A DNA stretch of 64,000 nucleotides from Deltaproteobacteria bacterium. Its GTDB lineage: Bacteria; Myxococcota_A; UBA9160; JAFDDA01. A program made the position numbers and the translations under genes. The stretch lies in contig JAFDDA010000014.1 in assembly GCA_019311105.1 (NCBI GenBank), positions 1-64,000 on the forward strand. Direction: 5' to 3'. This document shows, piece after piece, positions 1 through 7,405 of the stretch (position 1 is its first letter; each line of letters begins with the position of its first letter). The notes under the pieces were generated by a model. It had not been told where the DNA came from and ran no database searches. It was given only the letters and a program-made list of their open reading frames with translations.

Positions 1-1946
1 CGCGCCTCCTCGAGCCGGCCGATGCGCGCGAACTCGACGGCGAGCCGAGCCTGGGCCAGGGCAAAGTCCGGCCGGACCCGCACGGCATCCAGGAAGCTCT
101 CGAGAGCCGCGTCGAAGGCGCCGGCACCCATCCAGATCATCCCCACGCGGAATCGGACGAAGGCGTCGTAGGGTGCGAGGGCGAAGGCTCGGCGGGCATG
201 TTCGGCCGCCGCCGCGAGATTCGCAGGCGCCCCGGACGCACCGGTCTGGATCCATTGCAGACCGATCTGCACCCACACGTCTTCGGGTTCGATCTGCGCC
301 GCCCGCTCGAAGTCGGCGCGGGCCCCGGCACGGTCCCCCACGACGATGCGCACCTCGGCGCGGACGGTGTAACGCTGCGCCGCCGTCGGGTCGAGTGCGA
401 CGGCGCGGTCGGCATGTTCGAGGGCTTCCGCGGCCCGCCCCGAGTAGAGCAGCGAAGATGCCAGCAAGCCATGTGCCCGCGCGCTCGCGGGCGCATGCAC
501 GAGGAACTCGCGCAGCGCCACCTCCGCATCGCCGTAGCGCTGCTCCATCATGGCGTTCGCGCCTTCCTGGACCAGGGCGTGATGGCGGATGCCGTCCTTC
601 GGGTCGAGCCCGGTGGCGACGACGGTCTCCTCGGGCAGCGCGTAGCCCAGGGCCTGGAGTCGCGCGCGTTCCTCGGCCGGCAGCTCCAGCCGTGCGGCGA
701 CCCCACCCGCGGCGAGGATCGCTTCGATCCGCGCGTCGAGTTCGGAAACCCGCGGCGCCACATCGGGGGAGCCGGACAGATCGCGTTCCTGACCCGGGTC
801 ATCCGCGATGCGGTAGAGCTCGGGCCGCGGAGCCCGCACGTAGAGCTCCGTTGCGGTGCGGACCGCATGGAGCGGAGCCCACCCGAAGTCGAGTTCGGGG
901 ATGAGGGTCTCGGCATAGGCCCAGTGCGGGGACGGCGCCGCGCCGACGGCGAGCAGCGGCACGAGGTCCGCCCCATCCGTGTCCGAAAGGCTCGGCAGAC
1001 CCGCGAGAGAAAGAAGTGTCGGCGTGACGTCGACGGCCCGCACCACCCCGGAAACCTCGCGCCCCGGCGGGACACCCGGGCCCGAAAGCACGAAAGGCAC
1101 GCGGAGGGCTCCGTCGTAGAGCGTCAGCCCGTGTGAGGTTTCGCCGTGCTCCCCGAGGCTCTCGCCGTGGTCCGAAGTCACCGCCCAGACGGTCGAGGCG
1201 TCGCGGCCCTGGGCCTCGAGCGCGGACCGCAGGCGTCCGACCTCGTGGTCCACGTAGGCGATCTCGGCATCGTAGGGCCGGTCGGGGAAGCGGGCCGCGA
1301 AGGTCGGCGGTGCTCGGTGGTCGTGATGCGGGTCGTAGTAGTGCACCCAGAGGAAGAACGGCTTGTCGCCGAGAGATGCAAGCCAGGCGAGGGCTCCGTC
1401 GGTCACCTCGGTGGCGGTCCGCTCGACGAAGCCCACGTTGCCCGCCTTGCGGGTGCCGACATCGTCGTTGTACTCGTCGAATCCACGGCCGATCCCATAG
1501 CGGCCGCGTAGCACGACGGCGCCCACCACGGCACCGGTGGCGTAGCCGGCCTTCTGAAACTGCTCGGCGAGAGTGGGAAGCGATTCGTCGAGCCGAAATG
1601 TCCCGTTGTGTCGCACGCCGTGACGCGGCGGCCAGACCCCGGTCAGCAGGGTTGCGTGCGACGGCAGAGTGATCGGGGTCGCGGCGATGGCCGTCTCGAA
1701 CCGAGCGCCCGCTGCGGCGAGCCCATCGAGCACGGGCGTGCGTGCGAACTCGGCACCGTATGCACCCACGTGGTCGGCGCGCAGTGTGTCGATGGTGACG
1801 AGGACGACGTTCGGCCCGGTCGCCTGCGCGGCGTCGGCCACGCGCTCGTGGTCGATGCGGTTGCATCCGAGGGACAGCGATCCGAGGGACAGCATCGCCA
1901 TCACCACCAGGCCGACGGCCGCCCTCCGCAAGACCCAGCTCCCCAT
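1..1946 (-). CDS. Sulfatase-family lipoprotein with C-terminal TPR domain (partial, runs off window)
   Basis: The ORF track lacks this gene because the frame is open to the window edge; I translated it from the sequence. It starts MGSWVLRR with a hydrophobic leader ending SLGC, a near-lipobox, so it is probably an exported lipoprotein. The alkaline-phosphatase-superfamily core follows: NVVLVTIDTLRADHVGAYG (metal site), TLPSHATLLTG (nucleophile region) and TSDHGESLGEHG (metal site). About 200 residues of TPR-like helices come after the catalytic domain, and the C-terminus is missing. The position normally holding Cys or Ser for formylglycine is Thr, so true sulfatase activity is uncertain; phosphatase or phosphotransferase chemistry is possible. 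The start at 1946 follows a stop almost directly. The substrate is not evident. Confidence 0.85.
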   Translation of the reverse strand, partial: MGSWVLRRAAVGLVVMAMLSLGSLSLGCNRIDHERVADAAQATGPNVVLVTIDTLRADHVGAYGAEFARTPVLDGLAAAGARFETAIAATPITLPSHATLLTGVWPPRHGVRHNGTFRLDESLPTLAEQFQKAGYATGAVVGAVVLRGRYGIGRGFDEYNDDVGTRKAGNVGFVERTATEVTDGALAWLASLGDKPFFLWVHYYDPHHDHRAPPTFAARFPDRPYDAEIAYVDHEVGRLRSALEAQGRDASTVWAVTSDHGESLGEHGETSHGLTLYDGALRVPFVLSGPGVPPGREVSGVVRAVDVTPTLLSLAGLPSLSDTDGADLVPLLAVGAAPSPHWAYAETLIPELDFGWAPLHAVRTATELYVRAPRPELYRIADDPGQERDLSGSPDVAPRVSELDARIEAILAAGGVAARLELPAEERARLQALGYALPEETVVATGLDPKDGIRHHALVQEGANAMMEQRYGDAEVALREFLVHAPASARAHGLLASSLLYSGRAAEALEHADRAVALDPTAAQRYTVRAEVRIVVGDRAGARADFERAAQIEPEDVWVQIGLQWIQTGASGAPANLAAAAEHARRAFALAPYDAFVRFRVGMIWMGAGAFDAALESFLDAVRVRPDFALAQARLAVEFARIGRLEEA

Positions 1947-1994
1947 TAGCGCGCACCCCTCCCGCATCCATCCTTCATCGGCTCGGAAAGAGGC

Positions 1995-2039
1995 GGGGTT
2001 GAGGCCCCTTCTTGCCGGCGTGCGACACGCCTCAACCCC
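1995..2039 (-). terminator. Inverted repeat between pilD and the sulfatase gene
   Basis: GGGGTTGAGGC (1995-2005) and GCCTCAACCCC (2029-2039) form a perfect 11-bp stem with a 23-nt loop, downstream of the pilD stop in the direction of transcription. No clear T-tract follows, so this may be an RNA-end-stabilising hairpin or weak terminator. Its right arm lies in the 33-bp tandem repeat. Confidence 0.4.
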
Positions 2040-2126
2040 AAGCGAGGAAGTGTTGCAGCCCGCCTCAGCCCCAGGAGAGGAAGTGTCGCGGCCCGCCTCA
2101 GCCCCAAGCGAGGAAGTGGATCGGCG
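2028..2126. repeat. Three tandem 33-bp units spanning the pilD stop codon
   Basis: GCCTCA recurs at 2029, 2062 and 2095, an exact 33-bp period. On the minus strand the first unit encodes the last residues of PilD plus its stop codon. The next two units are degenerate copies of that end, each again carrying CACTTCCTC...TGGGG.TGAGGC. Two extra copies of the gene's 3' end therefore lie downstream of the functional stop. Confidence 0.85.
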
Positions 2127-2970
2127 AGAGCAGCACCAGCAAGGCACCCAGGGCGATGGCCGGGCCGAAGCCGAAGGGCATGGTCCAGCTCCGCGTGACC
2201 GCTGCGGTGGCGAAGCCGAGCAGGAGCCCCAGGAAGCACGCGGCGAAGATCGTCTCGAGGACACCCGCCGGGCCGAGGAAGGCCCCGATCGCCGCGAGCA
2301 GCTTCACGTCGCCGAACCCCATACCGGGGAACCAGGTCCAGTAGTCGAGGCTTGCCGGCCGCGGGAGCGACTCGCCCTCCCCCGGCCAGTGCGGGAACTC
2401 ACGACCGACCGCCACGGAGACGCGTGCGTGCAGAAAGCCCACGGTCCAGAGCAAGCCGCCGCCGAGGAGTGCGCCCACCAGCGAGGGCCGAAGTGCTTCC
2501 GAGAGCGCGGCGCCGCCGCGCCACGCAAGCCAGGGCATGGCCACGAGCCCGAGGAGGAGACCGCCCAGCGAGATCTCGTCGGGAATGATCTGGTGGTCGA
2601 AGTCGATGAGCGCCGCGGTGACGAGGCCCGCCGCGAAGACCAGGAAGAGCAGCGTCTCGACCGAGAGCCCGTAGCGCCACGCCACGGCAGCGAACGCCAG
2701 GCCCGTCACCGCTTCGACGGCCGGGTAGCGCAGCGAGATCCCCGAACCGCAATCGCGACAACGCCCCCGGAGAAGCAGCCACGACAGCACGGGGATGTTG
2801 TCCCAGGGCCGGATCGCCGCATCGCACCCAGGGCAGTGGGAGCCCGGATGGACGATGGATTCGCCCCGCGGCAGCCGGTACACCACCACGTTCAGGAACG
2901 AGCCGACCAGCAGGCCGAGCCCCAGCGCGACGCCGAGCACGAACCCCGTGGGTTCGACTACGGGCTGCAT
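2098..2970 (-). CDS. pilD: Prepilin peptidase / N-methyltransferase PilD
   Basis: Inner-membrane aspartic peptidase that cleaves the class III leader of type IV pilins and methylates the new N-terminal Phe. At 290 aa it is the usual full length. It has the N-terminal GSFLNVVVYRLPRGES segment, the cytoplasmic zinc loop with CPGC and CRDC pairs (about residues 46-75), a first catalytic Asp region (ALIDFDHQIIPD), the second catalytic motif GMGFGDVKLL (about residues 215-225), and about eight hydrophobic segments. It sits beside two pilin genes at 5.7-7.0 kb, its likely substrates. The gene's 3' end is duplicated in tandem downstream. Confidence 0.95.
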   Translation of the reverse strand: MQPVVEPTGFVLGVALGLGLLVGSFLNVVVYRLPRGESIVHPGSHCPGCDAAIRPWDNIPVLSWLLLRGRCRDCGSGISLRYPAVEAVTGLAFAAVAWRYGLSVETLLFLVFAAGLVTAALIDFDHQIIPDEISLGGLLLGLVAMPWLAWRGGAALSEALRPSLVGALLGGGLLWTVGFLHARVSVAVGREFPHWPGEGESLPRPASLDYWTWFPGMGFGDVKLLAAIGAFLGPAGVLETIFAACFLGLLLGFATAAVTRSWTMPFGFGPAIALGALLVLLSPIHFLAWG

Positions 2971-3033
2971 CGAACGGTCTCCCCCGACATGCTTGGAATC
3001 TATCGGACGGAGAGAGGCCGAGCCCCCTGGCGT

Positions 3034-3804
3034 CTAACGGAAATCCTTGAAGTGGAAGACGACGGAGCCGAGCAGCAGCACGACCGAGATGTAGGCCAGG
3101 CCGTAGAGCAGCGGAAACCACACCTCGGCGGGTGTGACCGGCAAGCCGTGGAGCGCCTCGACGGTGAGGTTGAAGCTCTCGAGGTCGGGCAAGAGCCGGT
3201 AGAGGACGTTCGCCGCCGTCTTCACCGACTCGACGTCGGATTGGCTACCGAGCTGCTTCAGGTCGCGCGTCAGATGGCCCACGACATAGAAACCGCCCGT
3301 AAAGAACGAGGCCAGCATCGGCGTGGTGAAGGCGGAGAAGAACGTCGCGATCGCAACGAGCATCGCCACCTCCCCCGCCGTCAGCAGCAGGGCATAGAAG
3401 TGCTGGGCGTGGATCGGCGCGCCGGTCAGGTAGGAGACGGCCAGGAAGGCCACGCTCATCACGATGACCTGCATCCAGACCGTCGCCACGAGGCCCAGGT
3501 ACTTGCCGATCAGGAACTCCCAGCGGGCCACCGACTTCGTGACGATCGTGTAGATCGTGCGCCGGTCCACTTCCTTGTGGATCAGACCCACACCGAGGAA
3601 GATCGAGATCAGCGCCGAGAAGAGCCGGATCGCCGAGAGCCCGACGTCCTGGATGATGCGCTCCTGTTCGACGTAGGAGAGCGTCGAGAGCAGCACGCCC
3701 ACGCCGATCAGCAGGACGGCGAAGAACACCAGGGCGTAGAGGACCTTGTTCCGCACGGCTTCTCGCACGGTGTTGTTCGCGATGGTCGCGATGCGGCCGA
3801 ACAT
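3034..3804 (-). CDS. ABC-2 type transporter permease
   Basis: A 256-aa polytopic membrane protein. I place the start at [11 protein letters not shown], not at the track start (4143), because its ATG overlaps the stop of the upstream ATPase as TGATG, implying translational coupling. It has an amphipathic N-terminus (NTVREAVRNKVLYAL), about six hydrophobic helices and the pattern of NosY/ABC-2 exporter permeases (HKEVDRRTIYTIVTKSVARWE). With the ATPase it would form an efflux or surface-assembly exporter. The substrate is unknown; adjacency to the TPR-like periplasmic protein and pilins suggests a surface role, which is inference. Confidence 0.85.
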   Translation of the reverse strand: MFGRIATIANNTVREAVRNKVLYALVFFAVLLIGVGVLLSTLSYVEQERIIQDVGLSAIRLFSALISIFLGVGLIHKEVDRRTIYTIVTKSVARWEFLIGKYLGLVATVWMQVIVMSVAFLAVSYLTGAPIHAQHFYALLLTAGEVAMLVAIATFFSAFTTPMLASFFTGGFYVVGHLTRDLKQLGSQSDVESVKTAANVLYRLLPDLESFNLTVEALHGLPVTPAEVWFPLLYGLAYISVVLLLGSVVFHFKDFR

Positions 3805-4769
3805 CACAGGCCCTCCTGTTCGCGCGCGTGTGTCGTCTCTTCGACGGTTTCCAGGAAGATCGATTCCAGCGAGACGCGGACCGGAGTCACCGAAAGAACC
3901 TGAGCGCCCGCCTCGAGACACGCACGCAGCAGATCGCTCACGATCTTCTCCGGAACGCGGGCTTCGACCTGCTGGCCATGGTCTCGCAGCTCTGCCCGGA
4001 AGCGCTCTTCGAGGGTCGAGGCCAGCTCCGCCGACACGTTCGCCAGCACGACGTCGGCCCTCTGCTGATCCGAAGAGATGAAGTGTTCGATCTGGCCTTC
4101 GTAGCGGATCTTGCCCTCGACGATGATGGCCACGCGATCGCACACCATCTCGACGTCGGACAGGATGTGGGTGTTCATGAAGACGGTCTTGCCGTCGGAG
4201 CGCAGCCGCAGGATCAGATCGCGGATCTCCTTGCGTCCCAGCGGGTCGAGTCCGCTCATGGGCTCGTCGAGGAACACGATCTGCGGGTCGTGGATCAACG
4301 CCTGGGCGATGCCCGCGCGCTGCAGCATGCCCTTCGAGTAGGTACGGAGGCGCGCATCGCCGGCGTGGGAGAGGCCCACCCAGCCGAGCAGCGTCGCGAT
4401 CCGCTCGGGCCGATCGGCGCGCGGGACGCCCGACAGCTTGGCGTAGAAGTCGAGGAACTCGACGCCGGTCAGGTAGTCGTAGAAGTACGAGACCTCCGGA
4501 AGGAAGCCCACGTGCTTTCGGAAGCCCGACTCCTGGATGTCGTGGCCCAGGATGCTGGCCGTGCCTGCCGTCGGACGGATGAGACCCATCAGCGTCTTCA
4601 GCATCGTGGTCTTGCCCGCGCCGTTCGGCCCGACGAGTCCGAAGATTTCGTTCTCCTGCACGCTGAAGGTGATGCCGTCGAGCACCCGCTTGGCGCGCAG
4701 ACCCAGCCCTGGTCGGAACTCCTTGACGAGGCCCTCGACCCGGACGACTTCCCGGCCTTCCGTTGTCAT
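3804..4769 (-). CDS. ABC transporter ATP-binding protein (ABC-2/NatA type)
   Basis: A 321-aa ATPase with Walker [10 protein letters not shown], an atypical signature YSKGM, Walker [14 protein letters not shown] and the H-loop region NTHILSD. The C-terminal about 90 residues form the extra domain common in ABC-2 ATPases. The track's longer start (4916) was rejected: MTTEGREVV at 4769 overlaps the preceding stop as ATGA and gives a normal N-terminus. The permease follows with a TGATG overlap, so the three genes from 5692 to 3034 look like one coupled operon. Confidence 0.9.
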   Translation of the reverse strand: MTTEGREVVRVEGLVKEFRPGLGLRAKRVLDGITFSVQENEIFGLVGPNGAGKTTMLKTLMGLIRPTAGTASILGHDIQESGFRKHVGFLPEVSYFYDYLTGVEFLDFYAKLSGVPRADRPERIATLLGWVGLSHAGDARLRTYSKGMLQRAGIAQALIHDPQIVFLDEPMSGLDPLGRKEIRDLILRLRSDGKTVFMNTHILSDVEMVCDRVAIIVEGKIRYEGQIEHFISSDQQRADVVLANVSAELASTLEERFRAELRDHGQQVEARVPEKIVSDLLRACLEAGAQVLSVTPVRVSLESIFLETVEETTHAREQEGL

Positions 4770-5692
4770 TGCTCGCTTCCCTCTCGAACGTTCGTTTTTG
4801 CCGTCTTCGCCGACGGCGTGAACAGGCCCGGCCGATGATGCTGATGCACCTGGTATCGCGCCTTGTAGTAGCTGGAGACGATCTCTCCGGTCCGGTTGTC
4901 GAGCATCCATTCCCAACCGTGGATCTCGGGCGGCAGCTCCCTCAGCACACGCTTCGGGCCGACCGCCAGCTCTTCGACCTGTTCGATGTCACGCCCGTGT
5001 CGTTTCTTGAACCTCTCGCGCGCGTCATCGAGCATCCGCGCGCGGCGCTCGGTCTCGATCTCGTCGAGGGCCTTCTCATACTCGACCCGTGCGGCAGGCC
5101 CCGGCGCGCTGCGGTGCAGCTCGCTCAACATCGCGGCAGCCACCTCCAGGCCCTCGCTCTGGGAGCGCAGGCGCGGCACCAGGCGCTTCAGATAGGCCGG
5201 GGAGCCGGCAATCCCGGCCGCCGCTTCGAGCTCGTCGGCTGCCTCGGGATACTCGGCCAGGTAGTAGAAGTGGTTGAAGCCTTTGTAGAAGTAGTTCCGC
5301 CAGTCGCTCGGGTGGTTCTCGATGGCCCGCTCGAGGAGCTCGTTCGCGAAACGCACGTCGTTCTCGCTGCCGGTCATCCAGATCGCAGCGAAGCGGTAGG
5401 GGTGTCCGACGTGAGGGTTGAGCTGTGTGACGATGTCGACGAGCCGGCCGATCGTGTAGCCGTGGGCGGAAGGGTCCTCGACGGCACCGCCGACGAGCTG
5501 GATGGCTTGGAGCCAGTAGTAGTCGGAGGCCAGCGAGTCGAAGCCGAGCGAAGCGATCTTGGCCAGCTGAGGCTGCGGAACGAAGGCCTCACCCTTGGCG
5601 GACTTCGGGGTGCTCGGGATCTCTGCGTGGATCCGGTCCACGCCCGTGGCCAGGAGTGCCACGGCGAGAACGCAAGCAATTCGATCGATCAT
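4766..5692 (-). CDS. Exported helical-repeat (TPR-like) protein of unknown function
   Basis: 308 aa with a Sec-type signal peptide (MIDRIACVLAVALLATGVDRIHA). The mature part is mostly helical, rich in aromatic and acidic residues, with degenerate TPR-like segments (ERAIENHPSDWRNYFYKGFNHFYYL; EYPEAADELEAAAGI). A charged segment (about residues 190-240) is followed by a C-terminal GWEWMLDNRTGEIVSSYYKARY element. I do not recognise a named family. Its stop overlaps the ABC ATPase start (ATGA), so it is probably a periplasmic partner of the exporter. The pilin gene lies 57 nt upstream. Confidence 0.75.
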   Translation of the reverse strand: MIDRIACVLAVALLATGVDRIHAEIPSTPKSAKGEAFVPQPQLAKIASLGFDSLASDYYWLQAIQLVGGAVEDPSAHGYTIGRLVDIVTQLNPHVGHPYRFAAIWMTGSENDVRFANELLERAIENHPSDWRNYFYKGFNHFYYLAEYPEAADELEAAAGIAGSPAYLKRLVPRLRSQSEGLEVAAAMLSELHRSAPGPAARVEYEKALDEIETERRARMLDDARERFKKRHGRDIEQVEELAVGPKRVLRELPPEIHGWEWMLDNRTGEIVSSYYKARYQVHQHHRPGLFTPSAKTAKTNVREGSEQ

Positions 5693-5749
5693 CGTAACTT
5701 TCCCCTCGAAAAGCTCCGGGCGGTTCGACCGCCAACCGGGGGGCGCCTC

Positions 5750-6322
5750 CTAGTAGCGCCCCGCTCCTCCCGCCACCGCGACCGTGTCGTAGATCGGAAC
5801 CCCACCCTGATTGACGGGCGGCAGCACCGTCCCGGCGAGAATGCTCGAGCTGCAGGTCGAGGGCGGAACTGCCAGATCCGTGATGCTCGGGCTCACGAAC
5901 ATGACGGCAGCGACGAGGCCGTTCCCATCGATGTCGGAGTAGCCCGTCGCGGTGAAGCAGCCAACGCAGCAGGCCGCGTCGATGTCGGAGGCGTTGGTGT
6001 CGTAGCGAAAGAGGACGTCGCCTTCAGGGCGCCAGCCCAGGGACGCGAAGCCCGGCGTCACGCCACCCAGCCACGGAACCGGGTCCATGGTCAGCGGGTT
6101 GACGGGCGACGGTGCCGCGCCGACATAGCGATTGTATTCTGCGGAATAGGCGCGCTGGGATTTGGCCAGCGCGGAAAGGTTGGTGAAGCCTTCGGAGCGC
6201 CTCGAACGGTACTGGTAGTCCTTGAAGTTCGGGATCGCGACGGTTGCCAAGATCCCGATGATCGCGACGACGATCATCAGCTCGATCAGCGTGAAACCAT
6301 CGCTCCGGTTGTTGCTCGTCAT
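5750..6322 (-). CDS. Type IV pilin-like protein A
   Basis: 190 aa with a short basic leader and class III signal: cleavage after Gly in [24 protein letters not shown], with Glu at mature position 5. A transmembrane N-terminal helix leads into a globular domain with a Cys-rich patch (DAACCVGC). It is paralogous to the second pilin upstream: same length, shared GWRPEG segment and similar layout. It is likely a pilus subunit or pseudopilin processed by the nearby PilD. The 12-bp UUCG hairpin between the two genes could lower its expression relative to the upstream pilin. Confidence 0.9.
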   Translation of the reverse strand: MTSNNRSDGFTLIELMIVVAIIGILATVAIPNFKDYQYRSRRSEGFTNLSALAKSQRAYSAEYNRYVGAAPSPVNPLTMDPVPWLGGVTPGFASLGWRPEGDVLFRYDTNASDIDAACCVGCFTATGYSDIDGNGLVAAVMFVSPSITDLAVPPSTCSSSILAGTVLPPVNQGGVPIYDTVAVAGGAGRY

Positions 6323-6376
6323 CGTGTCGCCCTCTCCCCTTTATCCTGAATCACCGTAGTTGGCTCCGTCATGCGA

Positions 6377-6404
6377 AGAGCCGGGGTCCGAAGACCCCGG
6401 CTCT
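6377..6404 (-). terminator. UUCG-tetraloop hairpin between the two pilin genes
   Basis: AGAGCCGGGGTC and GACCCCGGCTCT form a perfect 12-bp stem; on the minus strand the loop is C(UUCG)G, an exceptionally stable tetraloop. It begins about 18 nt after the stop of the upstream pilin and precedes the second pilin by about 55 nt. Only weak T-richness follows, so it may stabilise the 3' end or partly attenuate readthrough, setting unequal pilin levels. Confidence 0.75.
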
Positions 6405-6422
6405 CAACCTATGACAGCCGTC

Positions 6423-6995
6423 TTAGAAGACGCTGTTGCCGTCCTGAACGTCGCAGGCACCCGTGACGTTGTTCATCACGTCAGCGGCGGCGCAGTCGGA
6501 GATCGGCGGTGCCGGCGAAGCGGTGCTGGAGACCACGTTGCCGTTCACGTCGAACACGAACTGCGGAGCGTGGTAGCCCCAGTTCTGCAGGTCGCCGTTG
6601 TTGTCGATGTCCGCATTGGCGCCGACGAAGTAGCACTGCCCGGAGCAGCCCGTGGACACGCCATACTGGAAGTACACCTGACCCTCGGGCCGCCAGCCGA
6701 TCGTGTCGAAGTTCGACCCGGCGTTACCGGTGTCCGAGAACGCGACCTTCGTGTCGGTCGGCAGCGAAGCCGGCGAAAGAAGGGCACTCTGGTACTGGTT
6801 GAACTCGGCCGTGAAGGCCTCTTCCGCCGTCCGGATCGCAGCAATGTTGATGCGACCTTCGGTGCTACGCGAGCGCAGCTGGAAACGCAGGAAGTTGGGA
6901 ATGGCGATGGCCGCCAGGATGCCGATGATCGCCACGACGATCATGAGCTCGATCAGCGTGAAACCGCCAGTTCGCTTCGCAGGAAGCTTCATCAT
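6423..6995 (-). CDS. pilA: Type IV major-pilin-like protein B
   Basis: 190 aa. The track start (7400) is far too early; MMKLPAKRTGG at 6995 has AAGGAG about 9 nt upstream and gives the classic leader [26 protein letters not shown] with Glu5. The globular part has a C-terminal Cys pair (SDCAAADV..TGACDVQ), as in pilin disulfide loops, and an internal CSGQC. A consensus sigma-54 promoter lies about 110-130 nt upstream, typical of major pilin genes. It is the best candidate for the major pilin; the symbol is by homology class only. Confidence 0.9.
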   Translation of the reverse strand: MMKLPAKRTGGFTLIELMIVVAIIGILAAIAIPNFLRFQLRSRSTEGRINIAAIRTAEEAFTAEFNQYQSALLSPASLPTDTKVAFSDTGNAGSNFDTIGWRPEGQVYFQYGVSTGCSGQCYFVGANADIDNNGDLQNWGYHAPQFVFDVNGNVVSSTASPAPPISDCAAADVMNNVTGACDVQDGNSVF

Positions 6996-7107
6996 GATGT
7001 TTCTCTCCTTGCTTCGAACTCCGCGCGTCAGACCCATGAGCACCGTGCTCGGGGGGACGGCCCGTCTGGGCCCCAACGCTCGAATCCCGAATACACTTCG
7101 TGGGCAA

Positions 7108-7123
7108 AGCAACCCGCGTGCCA
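7108..7123 (-). promoter_or_regulatory. Sigma-54 (-24/-12) promoter of the pilin gene
   Basis: The minus strand reads TGGCAC-GCGGG-TTGCT, an exact match to TGGCAC-N5-TTGCW with correct GG/GC spacing. The predicted start is near 7097, giving a leader of about 100 nt. The gap from 6996 to 7405 otherwise holds only this promoter and the divergent upstream region of the fused spermidine-synthase-like gene. RpoN/PilR control of pilins is established elsewhere; the activator gene is not in this window. Confidence 0.8.
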
Positions 7124-7405
7124 GAACCGCAAAGAGTTTTTCGAGGGTTCGGCTCTCTCCCCGAACGGCGCAGAGTTCGACGCTTACCTGCACCCTTGTT
7201 TCATCGGCAACCGGAGTGGCTTCCGTAGCCCCAAGTGACGATCTGCGGCGTTCCGCGCCGACGATTCTCGTCACTTCGGCCAGCCCAGCGCGGGCCAGGG
7301 GGCTGGGCTTTCGCGGCCCACGGTGAGGCAGCGGGCAGCTCATCGATCGGCAGACCGGAACCCGAGCAGCCGGTTTTGCATTTAACTTTCCGGTTGCCAC
7401 CCCCG

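Noticed and set aside
799-1971. 390-aa minus-strand ORF over the sulfatase region
   Set aside because: Arg/Gly-rich shadow in a wrong frame; the real sulfatase frame is open through the window edge and so not in the track.
1669-3903. 744-aa plus-strand ORF across sulfatase start, pilD and the ABC permease
   Set aside because: It spans three real minus-strand genes and is rich in Arg/Glu/His, as expected of an antisense shadow.
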